Shown in pieces: positions 36,596 through 45,725 of a stretch of DNA of 64,000 bases (position 1 is the stretch's first letter; each line of letters opens with the position of its first letter). Position numbers and translations under genes: made by a program. The notes beneath the pieces were generated by a model that had not been told where the DNA came from, did not search any database, and was given only the letters and a program-made list of their open reading frames with translations. Origin of the DNA: Paractinoplanes aksuensis (GTDB taxonomy: Bacteria; Actinomycetota; Actinomycetes; Mycobacteriales; Micromonosporaceae). The stretch lies in the NCBI RefSeq assembly GCF_024137025.1, contig NZ_JAMYJR010000055.1:19763-83762 (forward strand). The letters run 5' to 3'.

Positions 36596-38661
36596 CGGAA
36601 TTTGTGCTGGGCGCTGCGCCGGTTGATCCAGGCCGGGAGCTCGTCGACGTGGTCGCGGTGGGGGAGGCGGTCGATCGGGTCCTGGGTGTCGCTGACCTTC
36701 TGCATGGTCACCACGAAGCCCTGGACCAGGCGGTCCTCGCGCAGGTCGCGATAGGTGGCCTCGACCAGCACCTGGCTGTGGTCGGGGCGGCGCAGGGCGC
36801 AGAACATCGTGCCGTCGCCGCCGGTGGCGAACGCGCGGCGGATCTGGCCGCGGTCGTCCGGGTGGACCAGGTCTTCCAGGGTGGCCAGCGGGGAGATCTT
36901 CTCGTCGCCCAGCACGTCGTGCAGGGCCGGGCTGGCGTAGCGGATGCGCTGGTCCTCGTCGAGCACCAGCATCAGGTCGGCGGTGTTGCTGATGACCGCG
37001 CGCAGGTACAGGTCGCTGTCGCGGCGGCCCACGGCCTCGACCAGGCTGATCCGGTCGAGAGCGAGCGCGGCCTGACCGGCCAGCACCTCGAGCGCGTCGT
37101 GGGCCGCGGTCAGCGCCTCGCGGCGCCCGGTCAGGATGAGCGCGCCGCCGCTGGGCCGGGCCACGGCCATCGGTTCCAGCCACAGCGGACAGACCAGCGT
37201 CGTGTCCTCGTGGGCCGACACAGTGCCGCTCGTGCTCAGCCAACGACCGAACCCGCCGGCCCGAACCCGCCCACCCGACGCCTTCCGGCGCCCGGCCCGT
37301 CTGGCGCCGCTCGCAACCGGGGACCGCATCCAGCCGAGTGATACGCCGAACCGGCGGGAGCCGTTGTCCGCGCCCGGCCGTACCGCGGAGGGTACGGGGC
37401 TGGTGGATGGAGGGACGCCGGGCTGGGGGCGGAGGACGCGGGTGGTGGTGAAGCGGAACACTCGGGTCAGCCGGCCGAAGCGGCCGGTGGCGGTGATCGC
37501 ACGGCCGGCCGCGAGTGTGGTGGGCGGGACTTCGGTATCGCGGTGGGCTGGAATGCCGCTGGTCAACTCATCGGCGGGGTCGCCGCTCGTCAACTCGGCG
37601 GCCGGGCGGGAGTGATCGGTGGCCGGGCCGGGGGTGGCTTCGATGGTGGGGGTGGGGTCGGCCCACCAGCTGCGCGGGCGACGGCCGGCCGGGGCCGGTG
37701 GGAGCTGGGCCGCGGCCAGTTGGCGGTCGTCGGTGGCGAAGACGACGCGGCGCAGGGCGTCGGGTGGGATCAGGGCGGCCACCCCGGCCCGCACGGCCTC
37801 GTCGACGGCCGGGATGTCGACCGCGGACACCAGGTCGGCCGTGGCGCTGCGCAGGCCGCGCTCGCGGGCCAGGGCGTGGCTGTTCAAGGTCACCGAGTCG
37901 GCCAGGCGGGTGATCGTCAGGGTCAGCGTGATCGCGCCGGCGATGGCGATGGGCACGCCGTCGCGGACGGTGCCGTCCAGGGCCTCGATCAGCAGCACGA
38001 TCGGCGGGGTGGCGACCGAGGCGCCCAGCAGCGCCGCCCAGCGGCCGTGCCACCGGGTCGTGCGGGGCGGCATGGGCTGGGTCAGCCACACCATCGACGG
38101 GTGCAGCGCGGCCAGGCCCCACGCGACGTAGAGCACGCGGAAACCGGACTCGGACGCCTCGCTCTGCAGGAGCGGGAACAGCACGTCCCCGGCCAGCAGG
38201 CCGACCGAGCCGGCCAGCATGAGCAGGGCCGAGACGTTGCGGCCGGTGGCCAGGTTGAGCCGCAGCGCGACCCCGACGAGCAGCAGCGAACCGATCACAT
38301 CGGACGCCGAGATGCGCACCCAGGGGCCGTTGTCGGCGATCACGAAGACCCACACCACGAGCAGCGCCGAGCAGGCGAACGCGAGCAGGTCGATCAGGCG
38401 GGCCCGGTCGACCAGCACCGAACCGCCCTCGGTGAACCGCAGGAGCGCGCCCGCCACGAGCACGAACATCGCCAGATAACAGCCGGTAGCCGCCGACATC
38501 ACATCGAAGGCGTAGAAAACGTCACCGACAGCTAACGCGAACACCGCACCGGCCAGCAGCAGCCACGGCCCCATGCGGGCGGGGCGGTGCCACCGCAGAC
38601 CGACGATGATCGCCGTGCAACTGCCGGCACCCAGGAGAATCCACTCGATCGCCCTCGACAC
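36589..38661 (-). CDS. Multi-pass membrane sensor with C-terminal PAS domain
   Basis: 690 aa. About eight helices fill residues 1-240 (first WILLGAGSCTAIIVGLRW). A GAF-like region follows, interrupted by a ~140-residue disordered basic linker (~335-475). A PAS domain lies at ~547-656 (YLRAVISNTADLMLVLDEDQ). This order is the front half of actinobacterial GGDEF/EAL proteins, but the chain ends 34 residues after PAS with no output domain. It may be a truncated relative or a stand-alone sensor. GTG start. Confidence 0.8.
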   Translation of the reverse strand: MSRAIEWILLGAGSCTAIIVGLRWHRPARMGPWLLLAGAVFALAVGDVFYAFDVMSAATGCYLAMFVLVAGALLRFTEGGSVLVDRARLIDLLAFACSALLVVWVFVIADNGPWVRISASDVIGSLLLVGVALRLNLATGRNVSALLMLAGSVGLLAGDVLFPLLQSEASESGFRVLYVAWGLAALHPSMVWLTQPMPPRTTRWHGRWAALLGASVATPPIVLLIEALDGTVRDGVPIAIAGAITLTLTITRLADSVTLNSHALARERGLRSATADLVSAVDIPAVDEAVRAGVAALIPPDALRRVVFATDDRQLAAAQLPPAPAGRRPRSWWADPTPTIEATPGPATDHSRPAAELTSGDPADELTSGIPAHRDTEVPPTTLAAGRAITATGRFGRLTRVFRFTTTRVLRPQPGVPPSTSPVPSAVRPGADNGSRRFGVSLGWMRSPVASGARRAGRRKASGGRVRAGGFGRWLSTSGTVSAHEDTTLVCPLWLEPMAVARPSGGALILTGRREALTAAHDALEVLAGQAALALDRISLVEAVGRRDSDLYLRAVISNTADLMLVLDEDQRIRYASPALHDVLGDEKISPLATLEDLVHPDDRGQIRRAFATGGDGTMFCALRRPDHSQVLVEATYRDLREDRLVQGFVVTMQKVSDTQDPIDRLPHRDHVDELPAWINRRSAQHKFRY

Positions 38662-38800
38662 GTCCTACTTAGTACCAGGGCCGTAGCTGTCTGTCCATGT
38701 CGATGTATACGCAACGCAACTGCGTACCCAAGACGCTTGTCATTACTTGCAGTCACTGATTAGGTGGTCGAAACTTCCGGAACGGCGCCGAAACGCGACG

Positions 38801-39673
38801 TCAGCTGAAGACTTCGGCGACCACCCGGCCGGTGCCGGCGCCACCGTCCGCGCTCACCGCCTGCCACCGGCCGTCCGGGGCGTGCCATTCGAGATCGCCG
38901 AAACGTACCCGTTCGAGACCCGTGGCCGAGGCGTGCGCCACCAGCCAGTGCGCGTACCGCCAGCCCGCGCTCGCGCTGCCGACCTTGACCGTCAGCCGGG
39001 CCGCCTCGGTCGCCGTGGCCGATTCGGGCAGGCCCTTGCCCCAGTCGAGCCGCATGCCCTTGGCCAGCGCCGTCGCCGCGGAGGCCCCACGCAACGCCGG
39101 GGAGCCGCTCACGCTGCACTCCACGGCGCCGGTGGCCCGGCCGGTCAACGCGCGGGCGAGCACGGCCGACTCGTCGGCCCATTTCTCGTACGCATTGGGA
39201 TAGGCCGACCGTTGCACCTTCTGCGCCGCGTCGGTGACCCGCATCCTCTCGTAGCCCTTGACCTTCTTGAGCGACGAGTAGAACTTGTTGGCCGCGTACC
39301 GCGGATCCTTGATCTGCTCGAACGTGCCCCAGCCCTGGCTGGGCCGCTGCTGGAACAGCCCGACCGAGTCACGGTCGCCGTCGTCGAGGTTCTCGAGCTT
39401 GGATTCCTGGAACGCGGTGGCCAGGGCGATCACCACGGCCTGCTCGGGCATGCCCTTGCGCAGCCCGACCGCCGTGATCGTGGCCGCGTTGGCCATCTGG
39501 ACGTAGTCGAGGGTGACCTCGCCGTCGGCCCGTACGGTGCACTCCGGGCCGATCCGGGGCAGCTTGATGGAGCCGGAGAACGTGTTGACGACCGCGAAGA
39601 CGCCGAGCGCACCGACGAGCGCGGCAATCGCGACCGCCACGACCGGTGTCTTGCGCACGCGCACCCCCAGCAC
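38801..39673 (-). CDS. Secreted lysozyme-like (transglycosylase) protein
   Basis: ~290 aa. One N-terminal helix (VVAVAIAALVGALGVFAVVNTF) gives secretion or anchoring. TAFQESKLENLDDGDRDSVGLFQQRPSQGWG is the catalytic-Glu region of a lysozyme/SLT-like fold, with Glu in QESKL. The C-terminal half is a D-Ala-D-Ala-like or unknown beta domain. The start is uncertain: GTG 39673 is used, with GTG 39664 and 39658 as options; TTG 39691 lies on a TACTCT box. Confidence 0.75.
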   Translation of the reverse strand: MLGVRVRKTPVVAVAIAALVGALGVFAVVNTFSGSIKLPRIGPECTVRADGEVTLDYVQMANAATITAVGLRKGMPEQAVVIALATAFQESKLENLDDGDRDSVGLFQQRPSQGWGTFEQIKDPRYAANKFYSSLKKVKGYERMRVTDAAQKVQRSAYPNAYEKWADESAVLARALTGRATGAVECSVSGSPALRGASAATALAKGMRLDWGKGLPESATATEAARLTVKVGSASAGWRYAHWLVAHASATGLERVRFGDLEWHAPDGRWQAVSADGGAGTGRVVAEVFS

Positions 39674-39720
39674 TTGTTGTTCAGGCGACAAGAGTAGACA
39701 ACGAGGTCACCCCGCCGACG

Positions 39721-40497
39721 TCACCCTGACGGTGTCGGAGCGGCGGGCACCCAGGTCGCGGGGCGTTTCTCGCGCAACGCGGCCATGCCCTCGCGCCCCT
39801 CGGCCGAGCGGAAGTAGCCCGCCGACCGGGTGGACAGCTCGGCCAGTTCGCCCCGGATCGCCGTACGCCGCAGAAGTTGTTTGGTCCCGGCCAGGGCGAG
39901 CGGCCCGCCGCGGACGAGGCTGTCGCAATAGCCGCGGACCCGGCCGTCGAGCTCTTCGGCCGTGACGGCCGCGGTGACCAGGCCGATCTCCGCCGCCCGG
40001 ACGCCGTCGAAGACGTCACCGGTCAGGTAGAGCTCGGCCGCCGCACGGGGGGCCAGCCGGGGCAGCACGGTCGCGCTGATCACGGCCGGGATCACGCCCA
40101 GGCGAACCTCGGAGAAGGCGAACGTGGCCTCGCGGGTGCAGACCGCGATGTCGGCCGCCGCGATCAGCCCCAGGCCGCCGGCCCGGGCCGGACCGGCGAC
40201 GCGGGCGACGACCGGCTTGGGGAACTCCCAGAGGGCGGCCAGCACGTCGGCGATCATCTCGGCCGGCACCTTGCCGTCCGGCGCGGCCGCAGCCGTCTCT
40301 TTGAGGTCGGCCCCTGAGCAGAAGACCGTGCCCGTGTGCGAAAGCACAACGGCGCGCACGCCGGTGTCGGTGAGGGCCTCGGCCAGAGCGTCCAGCAGCT
40401 CGCGCATCAGGGCGGTGGACAGGGCGTTGCGGTTGGCCGGGGAGTCCAGGGTCAGAGTGGTCACCCCGGCGTCGGTGGCGGTACGGACCAGAGCCAT
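39721..40497 (-). CDS. Enoyl-CoA hydratase/isomerase family protein
   Basis: 258 aa crotonase. The oxyanion-hole motifs FCSGADLKE and RAGGLGLIAAADI are present; FSEVRLGVIPAVIS carries the position of a catalytic Glu (EVRLGV). It hydrates enoyl-CoA in fatty-acid or branched-chain breakdown, exact substrate unknown. ATG 6 nt after TAATGT (40504-40509); the promoter lies back to back with that of hemW. Confidence 0.9.
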   Translation of the reverse strand: MALVRTATDAGVTTLTLDSPANRNALSTALMRELLDALAEALTDTGVRAVVLSHTGTVFCSGADLKETAAAAPDGKVPAEMIADVLAALWEFPKPVVARVAGPARAGGLGLIAAADIAVCTREATFAFSEVRLGVIPAVISATVLPRLAPRAAAELYLTGDVFDGVRAAEIGLVTAAVTAEELDGRVRGYCDSLVRGGPLALAGTKQLLRRTAIRGELAELSTRSAGYFRSAEGREGMAALREKRPATWVPAAPTPSG

Positions 40498-40533
40498 GGC
40501 GGAACATTATCGGCCGGCGTGCACACTTGACGG

Positions 40534-41736
40534 ATGGCCGGCGCACTTCCCGATGGCGAACCCGTTCCCCAGGACGGGTCTCTGCCCGACTCCGCGACGG
40601 CGCACGTCGGAAAGGACGGGTTCGCCGTCTACGTTCACGTTCCGTTCTGTGCCAGCCGCTGCGGCTACTGCGACTTCAACACCTATACGGCCAGTGAGCT
40701 CGGCGGCGGGGTCAGCCGCGAGACGTACGCCGAGACGGTGCTGCAAGAGCTCGAGCTGGCCCGCCGCACGATCGACCCGGCCCGGGTCGACACCGTGTTC
40801 TTCGGCGGCGGCACCCCGACCCTGCTCGACGCGGACGACCTGGGCCGGATCCTGCACGGCATCGACGCGGCCTGGGGGCTGGCGCCGGGGGCCGAGATCA
40901 CGACCGAGGCCAACCCCGAATCGGTCGACCCGGACTATCTGCGCCGTCTGCGCGGGCACGGCTTCAACCGGATCTCGCTGGGCATGCAGTCGGCGGCGCC
41001 GGGCGTGCTGCGGATCCTGGACCGCAAGCACACGGCGGGGCGGGCGCCCCAGGCCGCGATCGAGGCTCGGGAGGCCGGGTTCGAGCACGTCAACCTCGAC
41101 CTGATCTACGGCACGCCGGGCGAGTCGGCCGACGACTTCGCCGGCTCGCTGGGCAAGGTGGTCGAGGCCGGGGTGGACCATGTCAGCGCGTACGCCCTGA
41201 TCGTCGAGGACGGCACCCGGATGGCGGCCCGCATGCGGCGGGGCGAGATCCCGTACCCCTCGGACGATGTCGCGGCCGACCGCTACCTGGCCGCCGAGCA
41301 GGCGCTGAGCGAGGCCGGCTTCCAGTGGTACGAGGTCTCGAACTGGGCCACCTCGGAAGAGGCGCGCTGTAAGCACAACCTGCTCTACTGGACCGGCGCC
41401 GACTGGTGGGGCCTCGGGCCGGGCGCGCACAGCCACGTCGGCGGGGTGCGCTGGTGGAACGTCAAGCACCCCGCGGCGTACGGGAAAAGGCTGGTCGAGG
41501 GTCTTTCGCCGGGTCACGGGCGCGAGTTGCTGAGCGACGAGGACAGGCACGTCGAGGACGTGATGCTGCGGGTACGGCTGCGCGAGGGCATCGCGCTCGA
41601 CCGGGTCGACCGGGTCGGCGCCAAGCAGGCCCTGGCCGACGGGTTGCTCGACCCCTCGGCGTACGAAAATGGCCGTCTGGTTCTCACCCTGCGTGGCCGC
41701 CTGCTGGCCGACGCCGTGATTCGCGACGTGGTGTAA
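40534..41736 (+). CDS. hemW: Radical SAM haem chaperone HemW
   Basis: 400 aa. The [4Fe-4S] motif is CASRCGYC (Cys39, 43, 46), followed by DFN, the HemW rather than coproporphyrinogen-dehydrogenase form. FGGGTPTLL, NPES and GMQSAAPGVL are conserved. It delivers haem to respiratory proteins. Leaderless ATG 6 nt after CACACT (40522-40527). It sits between lepA and hrcA as usual. Confidence 0.94.
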   Translation: MAGALPDGEPVPQDGSLPDSATAHVGKDGFAVYVHVPFCASRCGYCDFNTYTASELGGGVSRETYAETVLQELELARRTIDPARVDTVFFGGGTPTLLDADDLGRILHGIDAAWGLAPGAEITTEANPESVDPDYLRRLRGHGFNRISLGMQSAAPGVLRILDRKHTAGRAPQAAIEAREAGFEHVNLDLIYGTPGESADDFAGSLGKVVEAGVDHVSAYALIVEDGTRMAARMRRGEIPYPSDDVAADRYLAAEQALSEAGFQWYEVSNWATSEEARCKHNLLYWTGADWWGLGPGAHSHVGGVRWWNVKHPAAYGKRLVEGLSPGHGRELLSDEDRHVEDVMLRVRLREGIALDRVDRVGAKQALADGLLDPSAYENGRLVLTLRGRLLADAVIRDVV

Positions 41737-41737
41737 C

Positions 41738-41760
41738 GCGCCGGGCCCCGTCCCCGGCGC
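41738..41760 (+). terminator. Terminator between hemW and the convergent DUF4870 gene
   Basis: GCGCCGGG (41738-41745) pairs perfectly with CCCGGCGC (41753-41760) over a 7-nt loop, directly after the hemW stop. It could serve both strands. Confidence 0.6.
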
Positions 41761-41777
41761 ATTCCGCCAAATCGGCC

Positions 41778-42434
41778 CTACTTGATCAGGTTGATGGTCA
41801 TCGGGTAGTTGTACGGCTCGTTGTTGACCGCCTTCAGCCCGGCGATGATGCCGAAGATGATGGAGATCAGCGCGGCGATCGGGATGATCACGAAGCCGAT
41901 GACGGCGCAGGCGGTGGCCCAGCCGATGATGCCGACGATCGTCCAGACGATCTGGAAGTTGAGCGCCTTGACCGCCTCGGCCCGCACGACCGGGGACTGG
42001 TTGCCCTTGGCCAGCATGGCGATCAGCGGGGCGATCCAGCCACCGAGCCCACCGCCGATGAACGCGCCCAACGCGCCGCCGAAGTGGGCGATCAGGATCC
42101 AGGTCTTGTCGTCCTGACCGGGGCCGGGGCCGTATCCGCCGCCGTAGCCGGGCTGCTTGTAGTCACCACCACCGTAGGGCGGCGGCGGGGTGCCGTAACC
42201 GGGCGGCGGAGCGCCGTAGCCGGGACCGGAGGTGGGTGGTGGCGTGCCGTAGCCGGGACCGGAGGTGGGTGGTGGCGTGCCGTAGCCGGCGCCCGAGGTG
42301 GGCGGCGGGGCGCCGTACGGGGGTGGAGGAGGCGGTGTCGATCCGGAAGTCGGGTCGTTAGCCGCATAAGGGTTGAACGGCCGCGTCGGGTCGTTCGGGT
42401 TACCTTCACCGGGCGGGCGAGGTGGTTCAGTCAT
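41778..42434 (-). CDS. DUF4870 membrane protein with Pro/Gly/Tyr repeat N-terminus
   Basis: 218 aa. The first ~110 residues are Pro/Gly/Tyr-rich with repeats of PPPTSGPGYGT. Three helices follow (WILIAHFGGALGAFIGGGLGGWI, WTIVGIIGWATACAVIGFVI, IAALISIIFGIIAGLKAV) in the DUF4870 (Tic20-like) arrangement. Function unknown. Leaderless start (TACGGT at 42442-42447, 7 nt before ATG). Confidence 0.87.
   Translation of the reverse strand: MTEPPRPPGEGNPNDPTRPFNPYAANDPTSGSTPPPPPPYGAPPPTSGAGYGTPPPTSGPGYGTPPPTSGPGYGAPPPGYGTPPPPYGGGDYKQPGYGGGYGPGPGQDDKTWILIAHFGGALGAFIGGGLGGWIAPLIAMLAKGNQSPVVRAEAVKALNFQIVWTIVGIIGWATACAVIGFVIIPIAALISIIFGIIAGLKAVNNEPYNYPMTINLIK
42213..42311 (-). repeat. Three 33-bp tandem repeats in the DUF4870 gene
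   Basis: Period 33 bp, starts at 42213, 42246 and 42279; the first two are nearly identical. Encodes PPPTSGPGYGT. In-frame copy-number change would alter only the length of the disordered N-terminus. Confidence 0.85.
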
Positions 42435-42544
42435 GGCTGACACCGTAGAGCCGCAGTTCAACGCGGTCGAGAGCGACATGCTGATCGAGTCGGTGAATAG
42501 ACAGGCGACACGATCATCGCGTTGACGCCGGTGGCGACGTAGAC

Positions 42545-42569
42545 TGGCACTCTGTCCGGGGGAGTGCCA
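42545..42569 (+). promoter_or_regulatory. CIRCE operator of hrcA-dnaJ
   Basis: TGGCACTC-N9-GAGTGCCA, a perfect inverted repeat matching the CIRCE consensus bound by HrcA. It lies 26 nt before hrcA, so HrcA represses its own operon and releases it on heat shock. A TAGACT (42540-42545) overlapping its left edge is a possible -10 box. Confidence 0.93.
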
Positions 42570-42595
42570 AGCATCGGCCGAGGGGAGGGGTCATT

Positions 42596-43618
42596 GTGAG
42601 CCTGGATGACCGCAAGCTCGAGGTGCTGCGCGCGATCGTCGAGGACTACGTCGAGACGCAGGAGCCGGTGGGCTCCAAGGCCTTGGTCGAACGGCACGCC
42701 CTGGGCGTGTCGCCGGCTACCGTGCGTAACGACATGGCGGTGCTGGAGGAGGAAGGTTACATCCGGCAGCCGCACACCAGCGCCGGCCGCGTGCCGACCG
42801 ACGCCGGCTACCGGCTCTTCGTCGACCGGCTCTCCAAGGTCAAGCCGCTCACCCCGGCCGAGCGCCGGGCCATCGAGCGCTTCCTGATCGGCGCGGTCGA
42901 CCTCGACGACGTGGTGCACCGCACGGTGCGCCTGCTCGCCCAGCTGACCCGCCAGGTCGCGGTCGTGCAATACCCGTCGCTGGCCCGGTCCTCCGTGCGC
43001 CACCTCGAGCTCGTGCCGATCTCGACCACCCGCCTCATGCTCGTGATGATCGCCGACACCGGCCGGGTCGAGCAGCGGCTGGTCGAGCTGCCCGGGCCCG
43101 TCCCGGCCGACGACGTGACCGACCTGCGCCGCCGGGTCAACGAGAAACTCGCCGGTCAGCGGCTGTCCGACACGCCGCCGCTGGTGCAGGGCCTGGTCGA
43201 CGAGTGCGCCCCGGGCAACCGGGCCACCATGGCCTGCCTGGCCTCGGTGCTGCTCGAGACGCTCGTCGAGCGCAGTGAGGAACGCCTCGCCTTGGCGGGC
43301 ACGGCTAACCTGACTCGTGGCGGTGTGCTCGACTTCCAAGGCACGCTGCGCCCCGTCCTCGAAGCCCTCGAGGAAGAGGTCATCCTGCTGAAGTTGATCG
43401 GCGATCTCGAGCCCAGCAAGACCCGGGTGCGGATCGGCGACGAGAACAAGATCGACAACCTGCGGTCGGCGTCGGTGGTCAGCACTGGATACGGCCCCGG
43501 CGCGACGATCGTCGGTGGGCTCGGAGTGCTGGGTCCGACCCGGATGGATTACCCCGGCACCATCGCGACCGTGCGCGCGGTGGCACGCTACGTGGGCGAC
43601 CTTCTAGCACAGAACTGA
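42596..43618 (+). CDS. hrcA: Heat-inducible transcription repressor HrcA
   Basis: 340 aa. Winged helix at the N-terminus (VGSKALVERHALGVSPATVRNDMAVLEEEGYIRQPHTSAGR in parts) and the C-terminal regulatory domain. GTG start with GGGGAGGGG upstream. Regulates itself, dnaJ and elsewhere groE through CIRCE. Confidence 0.96.
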   Translation: MSLDDRKLEVLRAIVEDYVETQEPVGSKALVERHALGVSPATVRNDMAVLEEEGYIRQPHTSAGRVPTDAGYRLFVDRLSKVKPLTPAERRAIERFLIGAVDLDDVVHRTVRLLAQLTRQVAVVQYPSLARSSVRHLELVPISTTRLMLVMIADTGRVEQRLVELPGPVPADDVTDLRRRVNEKLAGQRLSDTPPLVQGLVDECAPGNRATMACLASVLLETLVERSEERLALAGTANLTRGGVLDFQGTLRPVLEALEEEVILLKLIGDLEPSKTRVRIGDENKIDNLRSASVVSTGYGPGATIVGGLGVLGPTRMDYPGTIATVRAVARYVGDLLAQN

Positions 43619-43635
43619 CGAGGATTGCGGAGCCC

Positions 43636-44778
43636 GTGGCCAAGGACTACTACGGCATTCTCGGCGTGAGCCGGGAAGCCACCGACGACGAGATCAAGCG
43701 CGCCTACCGCAAACTGGCTCGGCAATATCACCCGGACGTCAACCCGGATCCGGAAGCGCACGAGAAGTTCAAGGACATCAACGCGGCGTACGAGGTCCTC
43801 TCGGACGACCAGAAGCGCCAGATCGTCGATCTCGGCGGCGACCCGCTCGCCCCCGGCGGCGGCATGGGCCCCGGCGGTCCCGGCGGCGCGGGCGGCCCGT
43901 TCGTCGGCTTCCAGGACATCATGGACGCGTTCTTCGGCTCGGCGGCCGGCGGCAACGCCCGCGGCCCGCGCCCGCGCACCCGTCCTGGCGCCGACGCGAT
44001 CCTGCGCCTCGAACTCGACCTGGTCGAGACGGCGTTCGGCGTCGAGGCCCCGATCACCGTCGACACCGCCGTGCTGTGCACCCAGTGCACCGGCGCCGGC
44101 ACCGCGCCCGGCACCCACCTGGCCACCTGCGAGACGTGTGGCGGCCGGGGCGAGGTGCAGAGCGTGCAGCGCACCTTCCTGGGCCAGGTCGTCTCGAGCC
44201 GCCCCTGCGCCACCTGCCAGGGCCACGGCACGGTCATCCCGCACCCCTGCCCCACCTGCGCCGGCGACGGCCGGGTCCGCACCCGCCGCTCGCTCACGGT
44301 CAAGATCCCGGCCGGCGTCGAGGACGGCATGCGCATCCGCCTGGCCCAGCAGGGCGAGGTCGGTCCGGGTGGGGGCACGCCGGGTGACCTCTACGTCGAG
44401 ATCCACGAGCGCCCGCACGACGTCTACTCGCGCAAGGGCGACGACCTGCACTGCCGCGTCACGCTCCCGATGACCGCGGCCGCGCTCGGCACCCGCCTGA
44501 CGATCAAGACGCTCGACAGCGAAGAGGGCATCGAGGTCAAGCAGGGGACGCAGCCGGCCAGCACGCTCCGCATCCGCGGCAAGGGCGTGCCGCACCTGCG
44601 CGGCCAGGGGCGGGGTGATCTTTTCGTCCACCTGGACGTGAAGACGCCGACCAAGCTCACCGCCGACCAGGAACGCATGCTGCGCGATTTCGCCAAGACC
44701 CGCGGCGAGGACGTCGCCGAGTTGAGCAAGCAGGGCGGATTCTTCAGCCGGATGCGGGACGCTTTCAACGGCCACTAG
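43636..44778 (+). CDS. dnaJ: Chaperone DnaJ (second, HrcA-linked copy)
   Basis: 380 aa. J domain with HPD at 32-34, a Gly/Phe-rich linker (GGGMGPGGPGGAGG), four zinc-finger repeats CTQCTGAG, CETCGGRG, CATCQGHG and CPTCAGDG, and the substrate-binding C-terminal domains. It is the DnaJ2 type found beside hrcA; a dnaK-linked DnaJ1 is expected elsewhere. GTG start. rsmE normally follows but is ~15 kb away. Confidence 0.95.
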   Translation: MAKDYYGILGVSREATDDEIKRAYRKLARQYHPDVNPDPEAHEKFKDINAAYEVLSDDQKRQIVDLGGDPLAPGGGMGPGGPGGAGGPFVGFQDIMDAFFGSAAGGNARGPRPRTRPGADAILRLELDLVETAFGVEAPITVDTAVLCTQCTGAGTAPGTHLATCETCGGRGEVQSVQRTFLGQVVSSRPCATCQGHGTVIPHPCPTCAGDGRVRTRRSLTVKIPAGVEDGMRIRLAQQGEVGPGGGTPGDLYVEIHERPHDVYSRKGDDLHCRVTLPMTAAALGTRLTIKTLDSEEGIEVKQGTQPASTLRIRGKGVPHLRGQGRGDLFVHLDVKTPTKLTADQERMLRDFAKTRGEDVAELSKQGGFFSRMRDAFNGH

Positions 44779-44847
44779 ATGTGATTCGGCGGGCGTCGCA
44801 AGGCCAAGATCAATAAGGTCAAGAGCTGGATGTCGTGGCGGGGCGGT

Positions 44848-44953
44848 GGGTTTCAGACCGTCGCTCCCGCCGAGGGCCGCGGCGGGGTGAGCTGGCCGCT
44901 GGCGCGTCCAGGGCGCTCACCCCACCACGACGGCGTGCGTAAGTGGTTGCGCC
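44848..44953 (+). repeat. Dispersed structured repeat, copy B
   Basis: Counterpart of copy A with the same 16-bp core (44862-44877) and end motif TGGTTGCGC. Here the middle forms a 9-bp stem GGGGTGAGC (44884-44892) / GCTCACCCC (44915-44923). It starts ~70 bp past the dnaJ stop, at the left border of the accessory island. Confidence 0.65.
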
Positions 44954-45065
44954 CAAAAGCCAAGACCGAGGTCGCGCTACGTGAGCGCGGCCAAGGTGCT
45001 GGCTGCGGGGAGCCAGGTCGCTCTCTGAGGCGAGATCGGTCGCTCGCTATCGGCCGGGCCGCGTG

Positions 45066-45725
45066 TCAGATGGCTGTTCGGATGGACCAGCGGCGGGCGA
45101 GGGTGGTCGCGGCCAGGAAACCGCCAAGGACTATCGCCGCCTCCGCGCCCATGATCAGCGGGGTCAGCGGGAAGTCGAAGGACCAGCCCAGCGCGACCGC
45201 GGCCGCGATCGAGGCGGCCACGGCGGGCGGCAGCAGCAGGGCCATCCGAGCCGCCGTGTGCCGGATGCGCGGCGCGTCCCGCAGGCCGAAGCGCACTGCG
45301 AGCACCGCGCCGGTCACGGCGACCGCGGCCACGCCACCGTAGAAGACTCCGGCGGCCAGCCAGACCGGCACGCGCAGACCGGGCGGCAGGTCGAAAGCGG
45401 CCACCAGGATCTGATGCAGGCCGATCACCCCGAGGAAGCCCACGACGAGGGCGAGCAGCGCGCCCACGGTCGCGACGCCCAGCACCTGGCCGTACCGGGG
45501 TGGGGTTCGGCCCACCCCGGCCTCCTCGGCCACGCGCAGAGCGAACTCGCGCGGGCTCGCGCCGAGCAACTGCGCGGGATCCAGCCCATCGCCGGCCGCC
45601 GCCTCGAGGTCGGCGCGTAGGTCGGCCGCGAGCGCCGCCCGGTCGTCGCGCTGAACGCCGAGAGCGCGCCACTCGCGGTCGGCCGTGGCGAGCAGATCGT
45701 CAACGAGCGACGTCGACGTGCTCAT
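45066..45725 (-). CDS. HAAS-type membrane protein, partner of PadR
   Basis: 219 aa. The N-terminal ~75 residues (WRALGVQRDDRAALAADLRADLEAA...PREFALRVAEEAG) resemble the HAAS signalling domain that accompanies PadR regulators. Four helices follow. Its start lies 26 nt inside the padR gene, so translation is coupled. Likely a membrane stress or envelope function; unproven. Confidence 0.8.
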   Translation of the reverse strand: MSTSTSLVDDLLATADREWRALGVQRDDRAALAADLRADLEAAAGDGLDPAQLLGASPREFALRVAEEAGVGRTPPRYGQVLGVATVGALLALVVGFLGVIGLHQILVAAFDLPPGLRVPVWLAAGVFYGGVAAVAVTGAVLAVRFGLRDAPRIRHTAARMALLLPPAVAASIAAAVALGWSFDFPLTPLIMGAEAAIVLGGFLAATTLARRWSIRTAI

